A stretch of DNA of 64,000 nt. It comes from Parietaria judaica. Taxonomy: Eukaryota; Streptophyta; Magnoliopsida; Rosales; Urticaceae. Position 1 is the stretch's first letter. The number at the start of each line of letters is the position of its first letter. Where the stretch lies: assembly GCA_954871525.1 (NCBI GenBank), contig OX940864.1, forward strand, positions 7,992,001-8,056,000, given 5' to 3'. A program made the position numbers and the translations under genes. Below the pieces are notes generated by a model. It ran no database searches. It saw nothing but the letters and a program-made list of their open reading frames with translations, and was not told the DNA's origin. Positions 34,249 to 45,197 of this stretch are shown here, in pieces.

Positions 34249-34411
34249 GTTTTAAGGCCGGGAGCGTGCACATATCTTCATTCGTTATCGTGCGAAAATC
34301 ATTTTCGAAAGCACCATTGGAGTTGAAAATGCTTACAAAGTAATTTTAAAAAACGCATCTAATCTCTCGATCCGAGGTCACCCACTCCCCATCGTCAAAA
34401 ACCCTTAATAT

Positions 34412-35069
34412 TTAATCCTACATATAATTACGAGCATTAACGAGTGATATTGAATTCAGCTCTTCAATCATACTGTCACGTAATAAATAAATGATTGCCA
34501 ATGAATCTTCTATCTAGTGCACGTAACAGTCACACAGTACACAATCTTCCATCTTTATTTATTCTTGGATCAATCATGGAGAAGAAATTCAAAAAATAAA
34601 ATGAAGGAAAATATAAATTGCACAATTGAAGCGGCCCTGACTTTAAAAGGCTCTAGGCGAAATAATAATTGGGCCCTTAAAAATTATATATGTAATAAGT
34701 TTTTTCTTTAATAGTAGTAATATCTTAGAAAATGATCACTAATAATATGTTTAATTTTTATTTATTTAAAAATTTCGACAATTTTTTTTAAGATGTGGTC
34801 TTTCTTGTAGTTGTACGAATTAGGTAGGAAAAAGTCCAAATAAAAAGAGAGAAAAAAATGGTGCCTTATAACACTACTTTATATTAGATAGTAGTGGATG
34901 AAAAGTGTAAAATCTCTAAGTCAGTAACATATCACTAAAACAATGATTAGTCATGTTATAGAAGTTATATTAGGGACATAATTATTTTTAATTAGTTTAT
35001 TTTTTAAATAAGAAAATAATGTTTTATTTGTTATGAAAGTTTTCTGCGATAGTTTTTGCATAAATACGA
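34412..35069. other. AT-rich spacer, no gene
   Basis: The first 40 bp (TTTAATCCTACATATAATTA) are the continuation of the OMT-B upstream block, matching unit D at about 61920. The rest is unassigned; 34630-34680 has hAT-like GGCCC motifs. Confidence 0.5.
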
Positions 35070-35536
35070 GGGTTAATGACGGCAAAAATATCTAAAGTTT
35101 GGTAAAAAAATATCTAAAGTTTGCATATCAAAAGTGGTGGCAAAAATACCCAAAGTCGCATTTAGGGAGTTGACCACTCCATTCTCGTAACGCCGTTAAC
35201 TTACCCGTTAACTCTGGCCACGTGGACAAATCTGTTTTGTTAAGTGTAATCATTAGGGGTTTAATTAGTTGTATTAAATAGTATTAATTAGGGGTTTAAT
35301 TCGTTGTTTTGTCGTAAACGAGACAGATGTGAGCTCTTCCACGTGGTAAAAATTGTTATGTCAGCAACCCACGTTTGTCAACGTGGCTAGAGTTAACGGG
35401 TAAGTTAACGGCGTTACGAGAATGGAGTGGTCAACTCCCCAAATGCGACTTTGGATATTTTTGCCACTACTTTTAAACTTTGAATACACGAGAGGTTCTT
35501 CGACCAAACTTTGGGTATTTTTGCCGTCATTAGCCC
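35070..35536. mobile_element. Compact foldback MULE-like element (family F, copy 3)
   Basis: The ends GGGTTAATGACGGCAAAAATA and TATTTTTGCCGTCATTAGCCC are inverted. Most of the 467 bp folds back on itself: the GTTGACCACTCCATTCTCGT arm near 35169 pairs with ACGAGAATGGAGTGGTCAAC near 35415. The flanks TAAATACGA and TAAATATAA match 7/9. It is nearly the same element as 15514-16695 without the nested hAT. Confidence 0.75.
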
Positions 35537-36150
35537 TAAATATAAAATGGTATTGGCGGTAAACAAACTACCAATGCACTATTTTCATGTCAATTGATTG
35601 GGTCAATCAGGGGTGAACAAGCGGGTATTCGGCGTGGTTTTTGACAAATAATAGACCAAATACCGCATTTTGGTATTTTAAAAATGATAACCGAATGCCC
35701 TATTTTTTAACATTAAAACCGCATTTACCGTATTATCGGTATTCGGTGTTCGGTTGCGGTATTATCGATTTTTTGCCCACATTTACCGCTTTTAAATTAA
35801 TATCCACATATCCATAAACTGACTACTAATATCACACATAAACATACTACTAAATGTTAATATTATAAATTATTTCACATAAACGGATTACTAAATACTA
35901 ATATTACATAATATTACAATATTACACCGAGAGATTAGATAAGAAAAATCTTTTGATGTGTTGATAGGTATGGTAAATATAATATTAGATTTAGTTAAAG
36001 CGGTAAAACCGGATAAGCGGTTACGGTTTTCACATTAAAATCGAAAACCCCGTTTTAACCTAATTCGGTATTCGGTTCTTTTCTCGGTATATTCGGTTTT
36101 AACCGCTTTAATAGCGGTTGCGGTTTAATCGGTATCGGTTTCGAATCCTA
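35537..36150. mobile_element. hAT-like remnant rich in ACCGCATTT/CGGTAT motifs
   Basis: From about 35609 (CAGGGGTGAACAAGCGGGTA), dense repeats of CGGTATTCGGT and AACCGC fill the segment. It resembles 17452-17580. CAGGGGTGA is a common hAT start, but no matching right end is visible, so it is probably truncated. Confidence 0.45.
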
Positions 36151-36450
36151 ACAGAATCAGGAAACCAAATCAAATCACCAAACTTGCTCCTCAAGTTTGG
36201 CACCTTCTAGATTGGGTTCCGCTGACTTCTGGTCGGGTATCCCTAGTAGGGCTGCTAGGGTGTATTTCTGCCCAGGGCATTCCTGCTCGGGGCTCTTATT
36301 CTAGGGAGCCACTTCTGCTCCCCCTCATCTCTGCTAGGGACATCTCTGGTAGGAGCATTCCTGGTCGGGTCCATTCTTGCTGGGGAAAATCTCTGGTCGG
36401 AGATCTCTGCTAGGGGTTGAGTCAAGTCAGGCTTAAACTCACATTGTTGG
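36150..36450 (-). mobile_element. Copia LTR fragment, relative of the 21284 family
   Basis: ACTTGCTCCTCAAG, TCTGCCC and a right end GGCTTAAACTCACATT parallel the LTR of the 21284-26700 element (ACTTGCTCCTCAAG, AAGCTTAAGCTCACATT) with heavy divergence and repeated CT(G/A)GTCGGG-type units. Neither the TSD nor the other LTR is seen. Confidence 0.5.
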
Positions 36451-36659
36451 CTCCGACAATCATCTTTCATTTTAGTTCTCGCTAGCTCTGGATTGGTCAT
36501 TCCACAATTATCCTCCGAATGTTTCTTCAAAACATTCCGCGTACGTACACATTGTTTTTGCATTTTATAATCTACACGTGACATAAAATCTGGATCTCTG
36601 CGTTGTAGTTCGAATTTGGCCTGCATTGATTGAATACATTAATAATATACATGAAAAAA

Positions 36660-36870
36660 AAAAACATTGGCTAAAATCCAGTCTCAACGTTTACATGTGG
36701 CTATTACGTATAATTTTTTTGAATTCTTGTTTTACCCTACTATAAATATAGTGAAATTATACTAGCTAGGTAGAAAGTAACATTAACAAGAGTTTGTACA
36801 TGACATTTGTTAATGCAGGTCACAATATCTTTGATATGGTATCTAATTCTACGGAATTCTTACCAAATTT
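36660..36870. repeat. Possible relic of an OMT upstream block
   Basis: AAAAAACATTGGCTAAAATCCAGT and then ATTTGTTAATGCAGGTCACAATATCTTTGAT resemble, in the same order, TATGACTAAAATCTAGT and ATTTGTTAATGCAGTTCGTAATATCTTAGAT of the OMT-B and OMT-D upstream blocks (29405-29815). No OMT coding sequence is recognisable next to it. Confidence 0.4.
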
Positions 36871-37495
36871 GAGTGCCCCAAGATAGCTTGAGTGGTTTAG
36901 CTACATTGTCAATCGAAAATCGAAATAGATATATTCAAAAAACTCGACTATATATATTTGATTAGTACTTTTGTATCTAAAAACGATAGATGCGTCATAT
37001 ATCTAAATGATTAATAAATTATTATACAAATACCTTATATATTTTTATATCAAATTACTCTAGGGCTCTAAAATATTATATATTATCTTTTTTTTTTGCG
37101 TTTTTTTGGGTCTCTCTCTCAACTTGATTGGTTAACCGTTGACCAACAATATGAATCATGAATCAAAAAGTACAACATCAAGCACGTCTAAATCTCTATA
37201 TATATAAGGAAAATCTATCCATAATAAAGTGATAGCTTAGAAAGCTAAGGATTTGAGAATTCTAAAATTCTAAAATTTTCAGATTTTATAATTTTGTTAA
37301 TATTATTTTTATTGGGTGTAATGAATAAGAGAGTATAATAATGGCTGCTTTCATGAGCTAATTAAATATTATTTCTGAATAATGTTACGTTGCACAATAT
37401 TATTCTGACAATAGATTCATTGTATGACATGAGTTTGTGATATTATTTTGATACTACTGGCATTTAGCCATTTACTAAGTGTGACTTTATAGAAA

Positions 37496-40192
37496 CTAGT
37501 GGAAAGGCACCGCGCTTTGCGGCACGGTGACGATAAATTTCTTTTATATAATTTTGATTACAAAAAAATCTAATAAACTTTAATTTCTTTTATAAAAAAT
37601 TATAAATGAAAGAACTATATATCATTAAATTGTACAAATTACTTTATTTTAGTAATATTTATTTATTTTTATCAATTATGATGAAATACATATTAAAAAC
37701 ATTAAAAATAATGGATAATATTAGTCTCACAATAAATATTCCTTTAAAATTTGAAGAGTTTGTCAAAATATTAACGCGAAGATTGTTAATATCCCTCCAT
37801 GGGTATTATTTAGGGCTGCAACCGGTCTGTTAACCTGTTCTTTTTTTTTACTATATGGTATCTTTAACCTAATTCCGGTTAGTCATGTTTTAATATTTTA
37901 ACATGTTTTTAAAACCGGTTAATCGGAAATCGGTTAACCGGTTTTCCGGTTATCAAAATCTGATTAACATGTTTAATAACCATAACTTGTGTTTTTTTTT
38001 TAATATAGCATTTCTTTGTAAAAAAAAATGATATAACACGTGTATAAATATGGTATCTTTAACCTAATTCAGGTTAGTCATGTTTTAATATTTTAACCTG
38101 TCTTTAAAACCGGTTAATCGGAAACCAGTTAACCGGTTTTCCGTTTATCAAAATCTGATTAACCTATTTAATAACCATAACTTGTGTTTTTTTTTTTTTT
38201 AATATAACATTTTTTGTAAAAAAAGATATAACACGTGTATAAATAAATATTTTCATATAATAAACATAAAACATAAACTATTTAAAATATCATATAAAAT
38301 AAGTTTAACAATAACCGATCAATGTTTCAAATTGGATACACACCTTTTCAAAAAAAAAAAAAAAATTGGATACACACCTTTGAAAGGCACTTCCCCAGCG
38401 GTGCGAGTGCACCGAGCCATTTTCAAGTCTACCGATGATTCCCATTGAAGTAGCAACTCAACTTCAATAGAATGTGTAAAAATAATGGAATACATTTCTT
38501 TGTCACATAATAGAATACTTGTACAAATAAAAACAAACAATGAAAAAAAATAATGGAACTGAATAGTTACAATACAATCACTACTTACACATATATAGAA
38601 TTGGTCGTAACATAATTCTATTTACAGACTTTCCGATCCAGGTAAGCTAACTAATTTGATGTCTGTACATGACCAATAACGCCACTCGCTTGTGACATTT
38701 GACTACATATCAAAATAATATCAAAACAAATGGCAGAGAACATTTGATAACATATCAAATTTTGGGATATAGTATCACAGTCAGGAGAGCAACCGGAGAC
38801 ACAAAGACCTGAAGACGGCGACCCAAAAACATAGCGATGTGATGCGACACGGAAACTTAAAAGGAGAGGCAATATAGTGTCCCGAAAGACGACGGTGACT
38901 CGAAGAGACTGTGATGCAACGCTATGTGTCGTCGCGGCACGGCGATATGGCGTGAAGTCACCCGTGGCGGCGCGGGGCTCTAGCCTTGACAATATGATTA
39001 CAAATACGTATGAAAGAGTGAGGAGATCATTATTGGCTTTGCTAACGCTCCGGTTGTGCTGCTTGCACATGAGTCGCCATCGTAAGACTCGATAGCGCCG
39101 CCACGGGTGACTGGACCCTTCAGCTACTTTGTTATTGTGAGCAATCATTGCTCTGCTATTCTTAGAGACAAAGGTTGAAATAAATCAAAGCAGCAAAAAT
39201 TTGGAAAAACATAACCCCACACCAGAGAGTTAAACCAAATCTAGGGGGAAATCTTACCCACCGCAAGCAGAGGTTGAAAGAAACGGAGATGATGGAGAGG
39301 CGGCTCAGCGACAGAGCGGAGAGAATTATGCGAGCATTCACACACCCCGACCTATAAAGAGACATGGAGCGACAAATGCTAGCTAAATACTATCACTATT
39401 TGGAGAATTCATAGGTTTAATCTTATGAAGCAACATAGAAAGATCCAACATGTTATATATAAGCGCTTCACTCATGTAGTGGCTTCTTCACGGCGGATTG
39501 CATTTCCTCTCCCGATTTTGAGTCCGCAGGGGAACAACTGCACATGTTTTTTCGATTTAGATTATTGTTAAGATTAAGAACATACATATATTGCAATATA
39601 AAAAGAAGAAAAAAAAATCATGGAAATATGTTAGAAGATAGAATCTCAAATTATGAAATAAGACGATTAAGAAAATCAAAAGAGAAACACAAATGAGAAT
39701 AAAAAATGTGGATGCAGTACTGAAACAAATATGTTATGTGTGTATTATATAGTGATATGGTGTATCGACATATAAAACTGTAGTTATATATAAACCTTTT
39801 GAGCTCCATATTCATTGATATATGGTGCATCATCAGTTTCTGAACTTTATTGGAATTCAAGTCGAGTAATTATAATACACTTTATTGGCTTGTGATATAT
39901 GCAATTTATTTATGGAGTGAAAGTTGAAGAGAGAAAGTAAATATTAAGACTCGGTGGATATGGTTTTAATAAAAATAGAAAATTTGAAGACCTTCTTAAT
40001 AGATTTAATGAAACTTAGTGCTATGTGATAAAGGAAACTTGCAAGAGATGAAAAATCATGCGTATAGTGGTGTTACAATTGTCTTTTACTTAAAAAAAAT
40101 ATATAAAATCTATAAAAAGAGGATTCTCAAATCCTTGGTTTTCTAGACTATTAATTTATTGTGGACAGATTTTCCTTTTATATATATATAGA
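37496..40192 (-). mobile_element. Helitron-like element, minus strand
   Basis: On minus it begins TCTATATATATATAAAAGG (5' end at 40192, preceded by A) and ends TTTCCACTAG (at 37496, followed by T). The 3' end is preceded by a GC-rich stem-capable stretch, CACCGTGCCGCAAAGCGCGG. These are the hallmarks of plant Helitrons (TC start, hairpin, CTRR end, A/T insertion). The interior carries a GC-richer block at 38770-39120 that may be captured DNA, but no family is recognisable. Confidence 0.6.
37815..38250. repeat. 195-bp tandem duplication in a hAT-like AACCGGTT-rich segment
   Basis: From TAGGGCTGCAACCGG (hAT-like start at 37811) a unit beginning TATGGTATCTTTAACCTAAT at 37854 recurs at 38049. 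Each unit contains near-palindromes of GGTTAACCGGTTTTCC. Confidence 0.65.
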
Positions 40193-43066
40193 TTTATTTT
40201 CTTTATGATGCTATGGACTTTTAATCTTCACACTACTGCATATCTTTTGAAGTTACATTGGTAAAAACACAACTAATGCATAAACACCATGAGTTTAATG
40301 CCATTCATTTTCATTATTAATGCTTGGACTTTTAAGTTTCCTATTGATTATCTCTTGGAGTTATATTTGGTGATAAATATATAATGATGTTTACGTGGTA
40401 AAACATTATCGAAAAGCAAATTAGTATTATTTGTTGGGGTTACATTATGCTCGGCTTAAGATAGATCGGGTTTTTGTATTTTAGAGGTTCCGGCGATTGA
40501 GTATTCTCATCAGCAGAAATGCAAGAAAACAAACATGTAAGATTCATCAGAAACTTTTTTAAAATACTTCGTTTTCGAATTTTATTTTATGTCGATAACG
40601 TTTTCAGTTATTGAAAGGTCATTCTTATAAAGAATCTTTTTTTGTTTCTTCTAATTTTTACTTTTTATATTTCAGGTTCAGTCCATTGTTATTGATGGAA
40701 TTCTGATTTCCTTTCTTTTTTAATAGCAGTATTATTAGTTATAAGTTTTGAGTAAGAAACTTATTTGACAATGACTATGCATCTGCTACCATTTTATGTA
40801 TTAATAATTGAATTTACATATGAACTTTTTTTTTTTGCGTGTAGCTATACCGAGAGAAGAGCAGGAATGTTGCATTGGAATTAAGAGTACAATGGCCTCT
40901 TTTTAGCATGTGAGCGAGCTATTTTTTTTTTTAATTAGCTACGATTCTACTGTGGTTAAAGAGGTTGAAATCTTTGTTGAGATTTTGTGGGTTATGTTTT
41001 TCTTGCAATATAAAGTAAATATTGTGTTTGTATCTTACTAATAAGCATTTTATTTGATTGCACGACGTTGCTGCGAATATTTCTATGAACTCGCTACAAC
41101 AATGAGACAAGCCCCTTGGAGTTTCTTAATTACCAGGTGAGTAAATAGTTTTCCGGGTTCATTGATTTTTGATAAGTTTTATCTACTTCTCTTTATTGTT
41201 ATTGTTGAATGATATTCCTTTTTTTTTTTACTCAGTAGCTTTTTTAAATATTATAAATGTATAAAAAATTATAACTGATTGTATAAGAAAAATGAAGATA
41301 ATACAAAAATGAAGACTATACGTATTAATTCACTTTGGTTTATTAGCGGGTACATGCTATTACGTTTTTCTAGAGAAAAATGTAAGCTATTTACATGTTC
41401 GCCACAAGTAACCTTTGATAGCCTAGACACAAATCAAGGCAAAAGCGGTAATGGCATTTTGTGCCCTCTTCTAGGTTTTGTTACTTTGTTTCGTAACTTC
41501 CTAAAACAATTGTGTTTATGCATGATATATTTTTGGCTATGGACTGTGTAAGTTTGCATTTCGAATTCCAATTTCTGTCATTATTATGTTCATATATACG
41601 AGTTAAATTACATATGTGTATTTTTCACAAACTTTATTAACAAATTTACATGTATCAGAACAAATAGTATAAAAGTAATTCGCAAAACACCTACCTACTT
41701 TAGTTATATATGAAAGTTGTAAAAATATAACCGAGAATATAAAAAACCCAAAATAAAAGGATAAATCTATTATGACTATTTTTTAGATATATTTATTTTT
41801 ATTAATTATACGCTCTTGAATTTTGGCGTTTATCTGTAGAAATCTATTAATCTTATATTTTCATATTGTCACTTTTATAAGTTGATAATAAAACTTATTA
41901 GTTACTCAAGCTCTATATGATTAATATTTCCCAAATAGAACTAGCTAAAATTTCATAAGTTTTTCATAGTTACTCAAGCTCTAAAAGATTTAACTATAAA
42001 TTTTATGTAAATTTTTTCCAAGATCTATATAATAATTAGCTATATTCATTGTAACAGTTGTTGAAGTTGACGTAGATATAGGTTTTTCGATTACAACATA
42101 ATCATATAGATGAAACAAACAAATTATTCATAAAATATCACGATACAATATGGTGGCAACATATCCGAGTGATTAATTTATTGTGTCACAACGTAGGTTT
42201 TTCTTTTTCATGCCTACCTTTCAAGCCAATAAATAGAATTTGGGTGAACTCTTCTATTTATATACATATACAAATGATCACATTTACCAAAAATCATCAA
42301 CGAAATTACACAACAAAAATCGAACACTTTCAAGCTTCGTTCAATGTTGATTTATTTCTTCCTATTACAAATATTGCAAAAAAAAAAAGAGCACTTACTC
42401 AGTTCAACATTGATTATTTCTAACTATTACAACATTACAATCAAATTAATCAATTTTTTTAAACATATTTTGTTAAAATTTACAAGTAATACTATTTTAT
42501 TGTGATTTAGAATTGAGCGCTTGCAGAAGTCAATTTTAATATATTTCCCTATTAAAATATTACAATCTAATTATTTAATTGTCTAATAATATTCAAAAGC
42601 AATTAATACACTTAATGCAGGGCCGTTCAACAATTTTCCTATTAATATTTGAACAAACTCATTAAATTTAAAGTGTATTTTTATTTTAGAACAATATTGT
42701 ATTTATACATTATTTTTATATGTTTAATGGTTAATAAACAAAAAATAAAGTACTACTAAATAAAGAAATATTTAATGTTTAATGATATCATATATGTCTT
42801 TCATCTATAATTCACATGCAAAAATAAAAATAAATTAAAATTTTTTATCAAAATTATAAACGATATTTTATCGCCGCCTTTCCACTAGTAATACATAAAG
42901 CACAAACATTCCCACATTTAATCTCATCAAGTTTTGACTTTTGACTATTTTATTTTGACTCTTTTGGACCTGGCAATTTGTCATTGCGACATCTTCCTAG
43001 ACACAAAACGATCTTAACAAGTAAAAACTCCACATAATATAATATGTGAACACGAGGAAAAAAAAC

Positions 43067-44950
43067 TTAAGGATAAACTTCAATAATGGACCTTATTCCC
43101 AAGCCACGAGTGATGTTATAGCTGCTAAAGCCAGCATCAGAAAACAGCTTTGACCATTCTTTCTCAGTCCTCTCTCTTCCGTCCACCAAAACCATCATTT
43201 GCATATCAAAGAAGAGTTGGGTTTCAAGTGATTCATGGCCATCGTTGTTGTTCCCTGCAATAACCACGTCTATAATAATCACCTTCCCTTTCTTGCTTGT
43301 GATGGCCTTTTTGCACTGCTCGAGAATCTTCACACTTTCCTCGTCTGCCCGCAATTCAACATCTTGTTATGTTAGTTTCCAATAAGGGCATTTGTGTCTT
43401 TGTTCAATTTTTTGTTGCAATAAATGATATTTGAATTTTCAATCAGTCTGGTTTAAAATTGTGTAAGAGTGAATATAAATAAGCGACGTATATCTATATA
43501 TTTTAATATATATTTATTGATCTATTCGGGTTTAAACTGTGCGGGATGGAGAGTTATTAAAAACAAACAGTTTTAACTTTAGCTAGTCTAATAAGATATT
43601 GGGTCGTTCTATCTCTTTTTATTTCTATTTATATATTTACGAAAAATTTGCTGCAAACGTATTCAATAATTATACAACGAGTATGATTTATATCTATTCT
43701 TTCTTTTCTGGTGACATAAATTTTCAATGATATAATAATTTTTTACATGAGCAATTGATCATTAACTCCCAACCGTGAGGTTTCTCATAGTGACGTGTCA
43801 TTTGTTTGTAAAGAAAGTTTCCTACGCATTTTCAATAAATTATCACTATTTAATTTCATCACTCACAAATTTTATTTTATAACAAACGGTGATGATAAAA
43901 ATTAAATAAATAGTGATAATATATTGAAATGTGTAGACACGTGGTTAAAGTGAGAAAAAATATGGACAAAATCATACGTAGCAAAGTTGAAATTCACGAT
44001 AGAGTTGACAAAAGAAACTTAATTAGTTACGCCAAAAAATCTATATCATAAAGAATTTGTGCCCCGAAAAATTAGGATTATAAATCATACTTTAAAAATA
44101 AAAATAAAAACATTGGTATTTTTAGCACAAATATCTCTTCACCAGTCACCACACATATGCGCGAGATATTCAAGTGTTGGAAAACTACGTACCTTCAAGA
44201 GCGCAGCCTCGCAAGGCGGGATAGCCTCAAACATGCTCCCCCCAACAAACTTCAGGTTGTGGCTTCCTTCCAATCCCACCACCACGTGCGGCAGATCGAA
44301 AACGACACACTCAGTTTCCGCAAACTCCGCTGCCACCGCCTTCGCCACCGTCCCGAACCCGCCACCTACATCGACCAGCGACCCCACTCCCTCGAAAACC
44401 TTCCTGAACTCCGGCGTTCCCACCAGCGCTCTCGCCACGAGCTCGCTGTCGCGAGCCATTGCGTCACCGAACGTGCCAAGAAGCTCGTCGTCACGGCGCG
44501 CGTATTCCCAGAAGTCTACCCCGTGCTCGGTGACAAAGGCGTCACGGCCTCGCTCTGGAACCACGCACCCAGGCAATGCCACGGCCTCACTAGCCCCGGC
44601 ATGGCGATGGCCCTCACGGAGGGCGAAATGTTGAGGGGATTGTCGACCAAGAGGAGCCTTGACACGTCGTTCAGGGCGTAAGCGCACTCGCCTCCGTTTG
44701 CCGCTCTCTCAACGGCAAAGAGGCCAGAGTGGGCCAGGAGGCGCATGAAGCGCGACACATGGCGGGATTTTGACTGGTGGATCGGGAGAGCAGTGGCGAG
44801 CTGAGCGGCGGTCATCGGCTCGCCGTGGAGGTGGATGACGTCAGCTACACCAAGCTCCACTGCCCATGTCAACGACATGGAGTTTATGAAGCTGTAGCCT
44901 AGGTTCATGACTTTGGTTTGCGCCATCAGATGATCAGGACGTTGTTCCAT
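43067..44950 (-). pseudogene. OMT-C: divergent O-methyltransferase pseudogene
   Basis: Same family as OMT-A/B/D but clearly older. Exon 1 (44193-44950) covers what is exons 1 and 2 in the other copies, with no intron at the 117/118 junction. It encodes the dimerisation domain (YSFINSMSLTWAVELGVADV) and SAM motif LVDVGGGFGTVA. Its length, 758 nt, is one short of whole codons. After WFQSE (near 44560) the frame shifts by one base and continues as RDAFVTEHGVDFWEYA. The donor AAG|GTACGT lies at 44193. The last exon (43067 to about 43351) starts at DEESVKILEQCKKAI: the ILHDWS stretch with the catalytic His is absent and replaced by unrelated sequence. A frameshift plus a lost catalytic base means no enzyme. 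Confidence 0.88.
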
Positions 44951-45021
44951 TTTTTATTTTTTATGTTATGTTCGGGGAAATGGAAGTAATTGTATGATCT
45001 CCCTCGAGTCCGTTTCTTTGT

Positions 45022-45028
45022 ATTTATA
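45022..45028 (-). promoter_or_regulatory. TATA box of OMT-C
   Basis: TATAAAT on minus within CTTATAAATACAAAG, about 72 bp before the ATG. Confidence 0.55.
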
Positions 45029-45197
45029 AGCAAAGAAAATGTACAACTTAACTCACGAATAAATAGTAATTTTGACCAAAAAAGAGTGATTTATTTAGTA
45101 CTCTTTTTGATAAGTTTTAATTTTGTCAAACTGTTTGGTTCGAAATTGAAATTAAAGATTTTTGTTCCTGATAGGACCTGACTAGGGAAGATACGTG

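Larger units (their letters stand above)
31717..34399 (-). mobile_element. 5'-truncated, degenerate LINE (L1-type non-LTR retrotransposon)
   Basis: The target duplication AACCCTTAATAT appears at 31705-31716 and 34400-34411. The 3' end is at the low coordinate. On minus the broken frames give, in order: reverse transcriptase (34248-33691: KLDMRKAYDRVEWGFV, GLRQGCPRSPYLF, with FAADS where the active site is normally FADDS); the downstream plant-LINE region (33651-33067: GGREVLIKAVVQAIPTYMM, KPKGEGGLGFKDLG); the zinc-finger RVT region (33042-32623); and an RNase H start (KPMMGGLKLNVD at about 32220). The endonuclease half is missing. Several frameshifts and an active-site change make it dead. 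Confidence 0.88.
37193..42888 (+). mobile_element. Helitron-like element, plus strand, with another Helitron nested inside
   Basis: The 5' end TCTCTATATATATAAGGAAA is preceded by A, and the 3' end CCTTTCCACTAG is followed by T, the A/T target rule. The subterminal AAGGAAAATCT(A/G)TCCA(T/C)AATAAA is shared with the nested element, so they are one family. There is no Rep/helicase. Intron- and exon-like sequence at 40480-41160 (for example TTAATTACCAG|GTGAGT) may be captured gene material, but I cannot identify it. The left boundary is less certain than the right. Confidence 0.55.
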
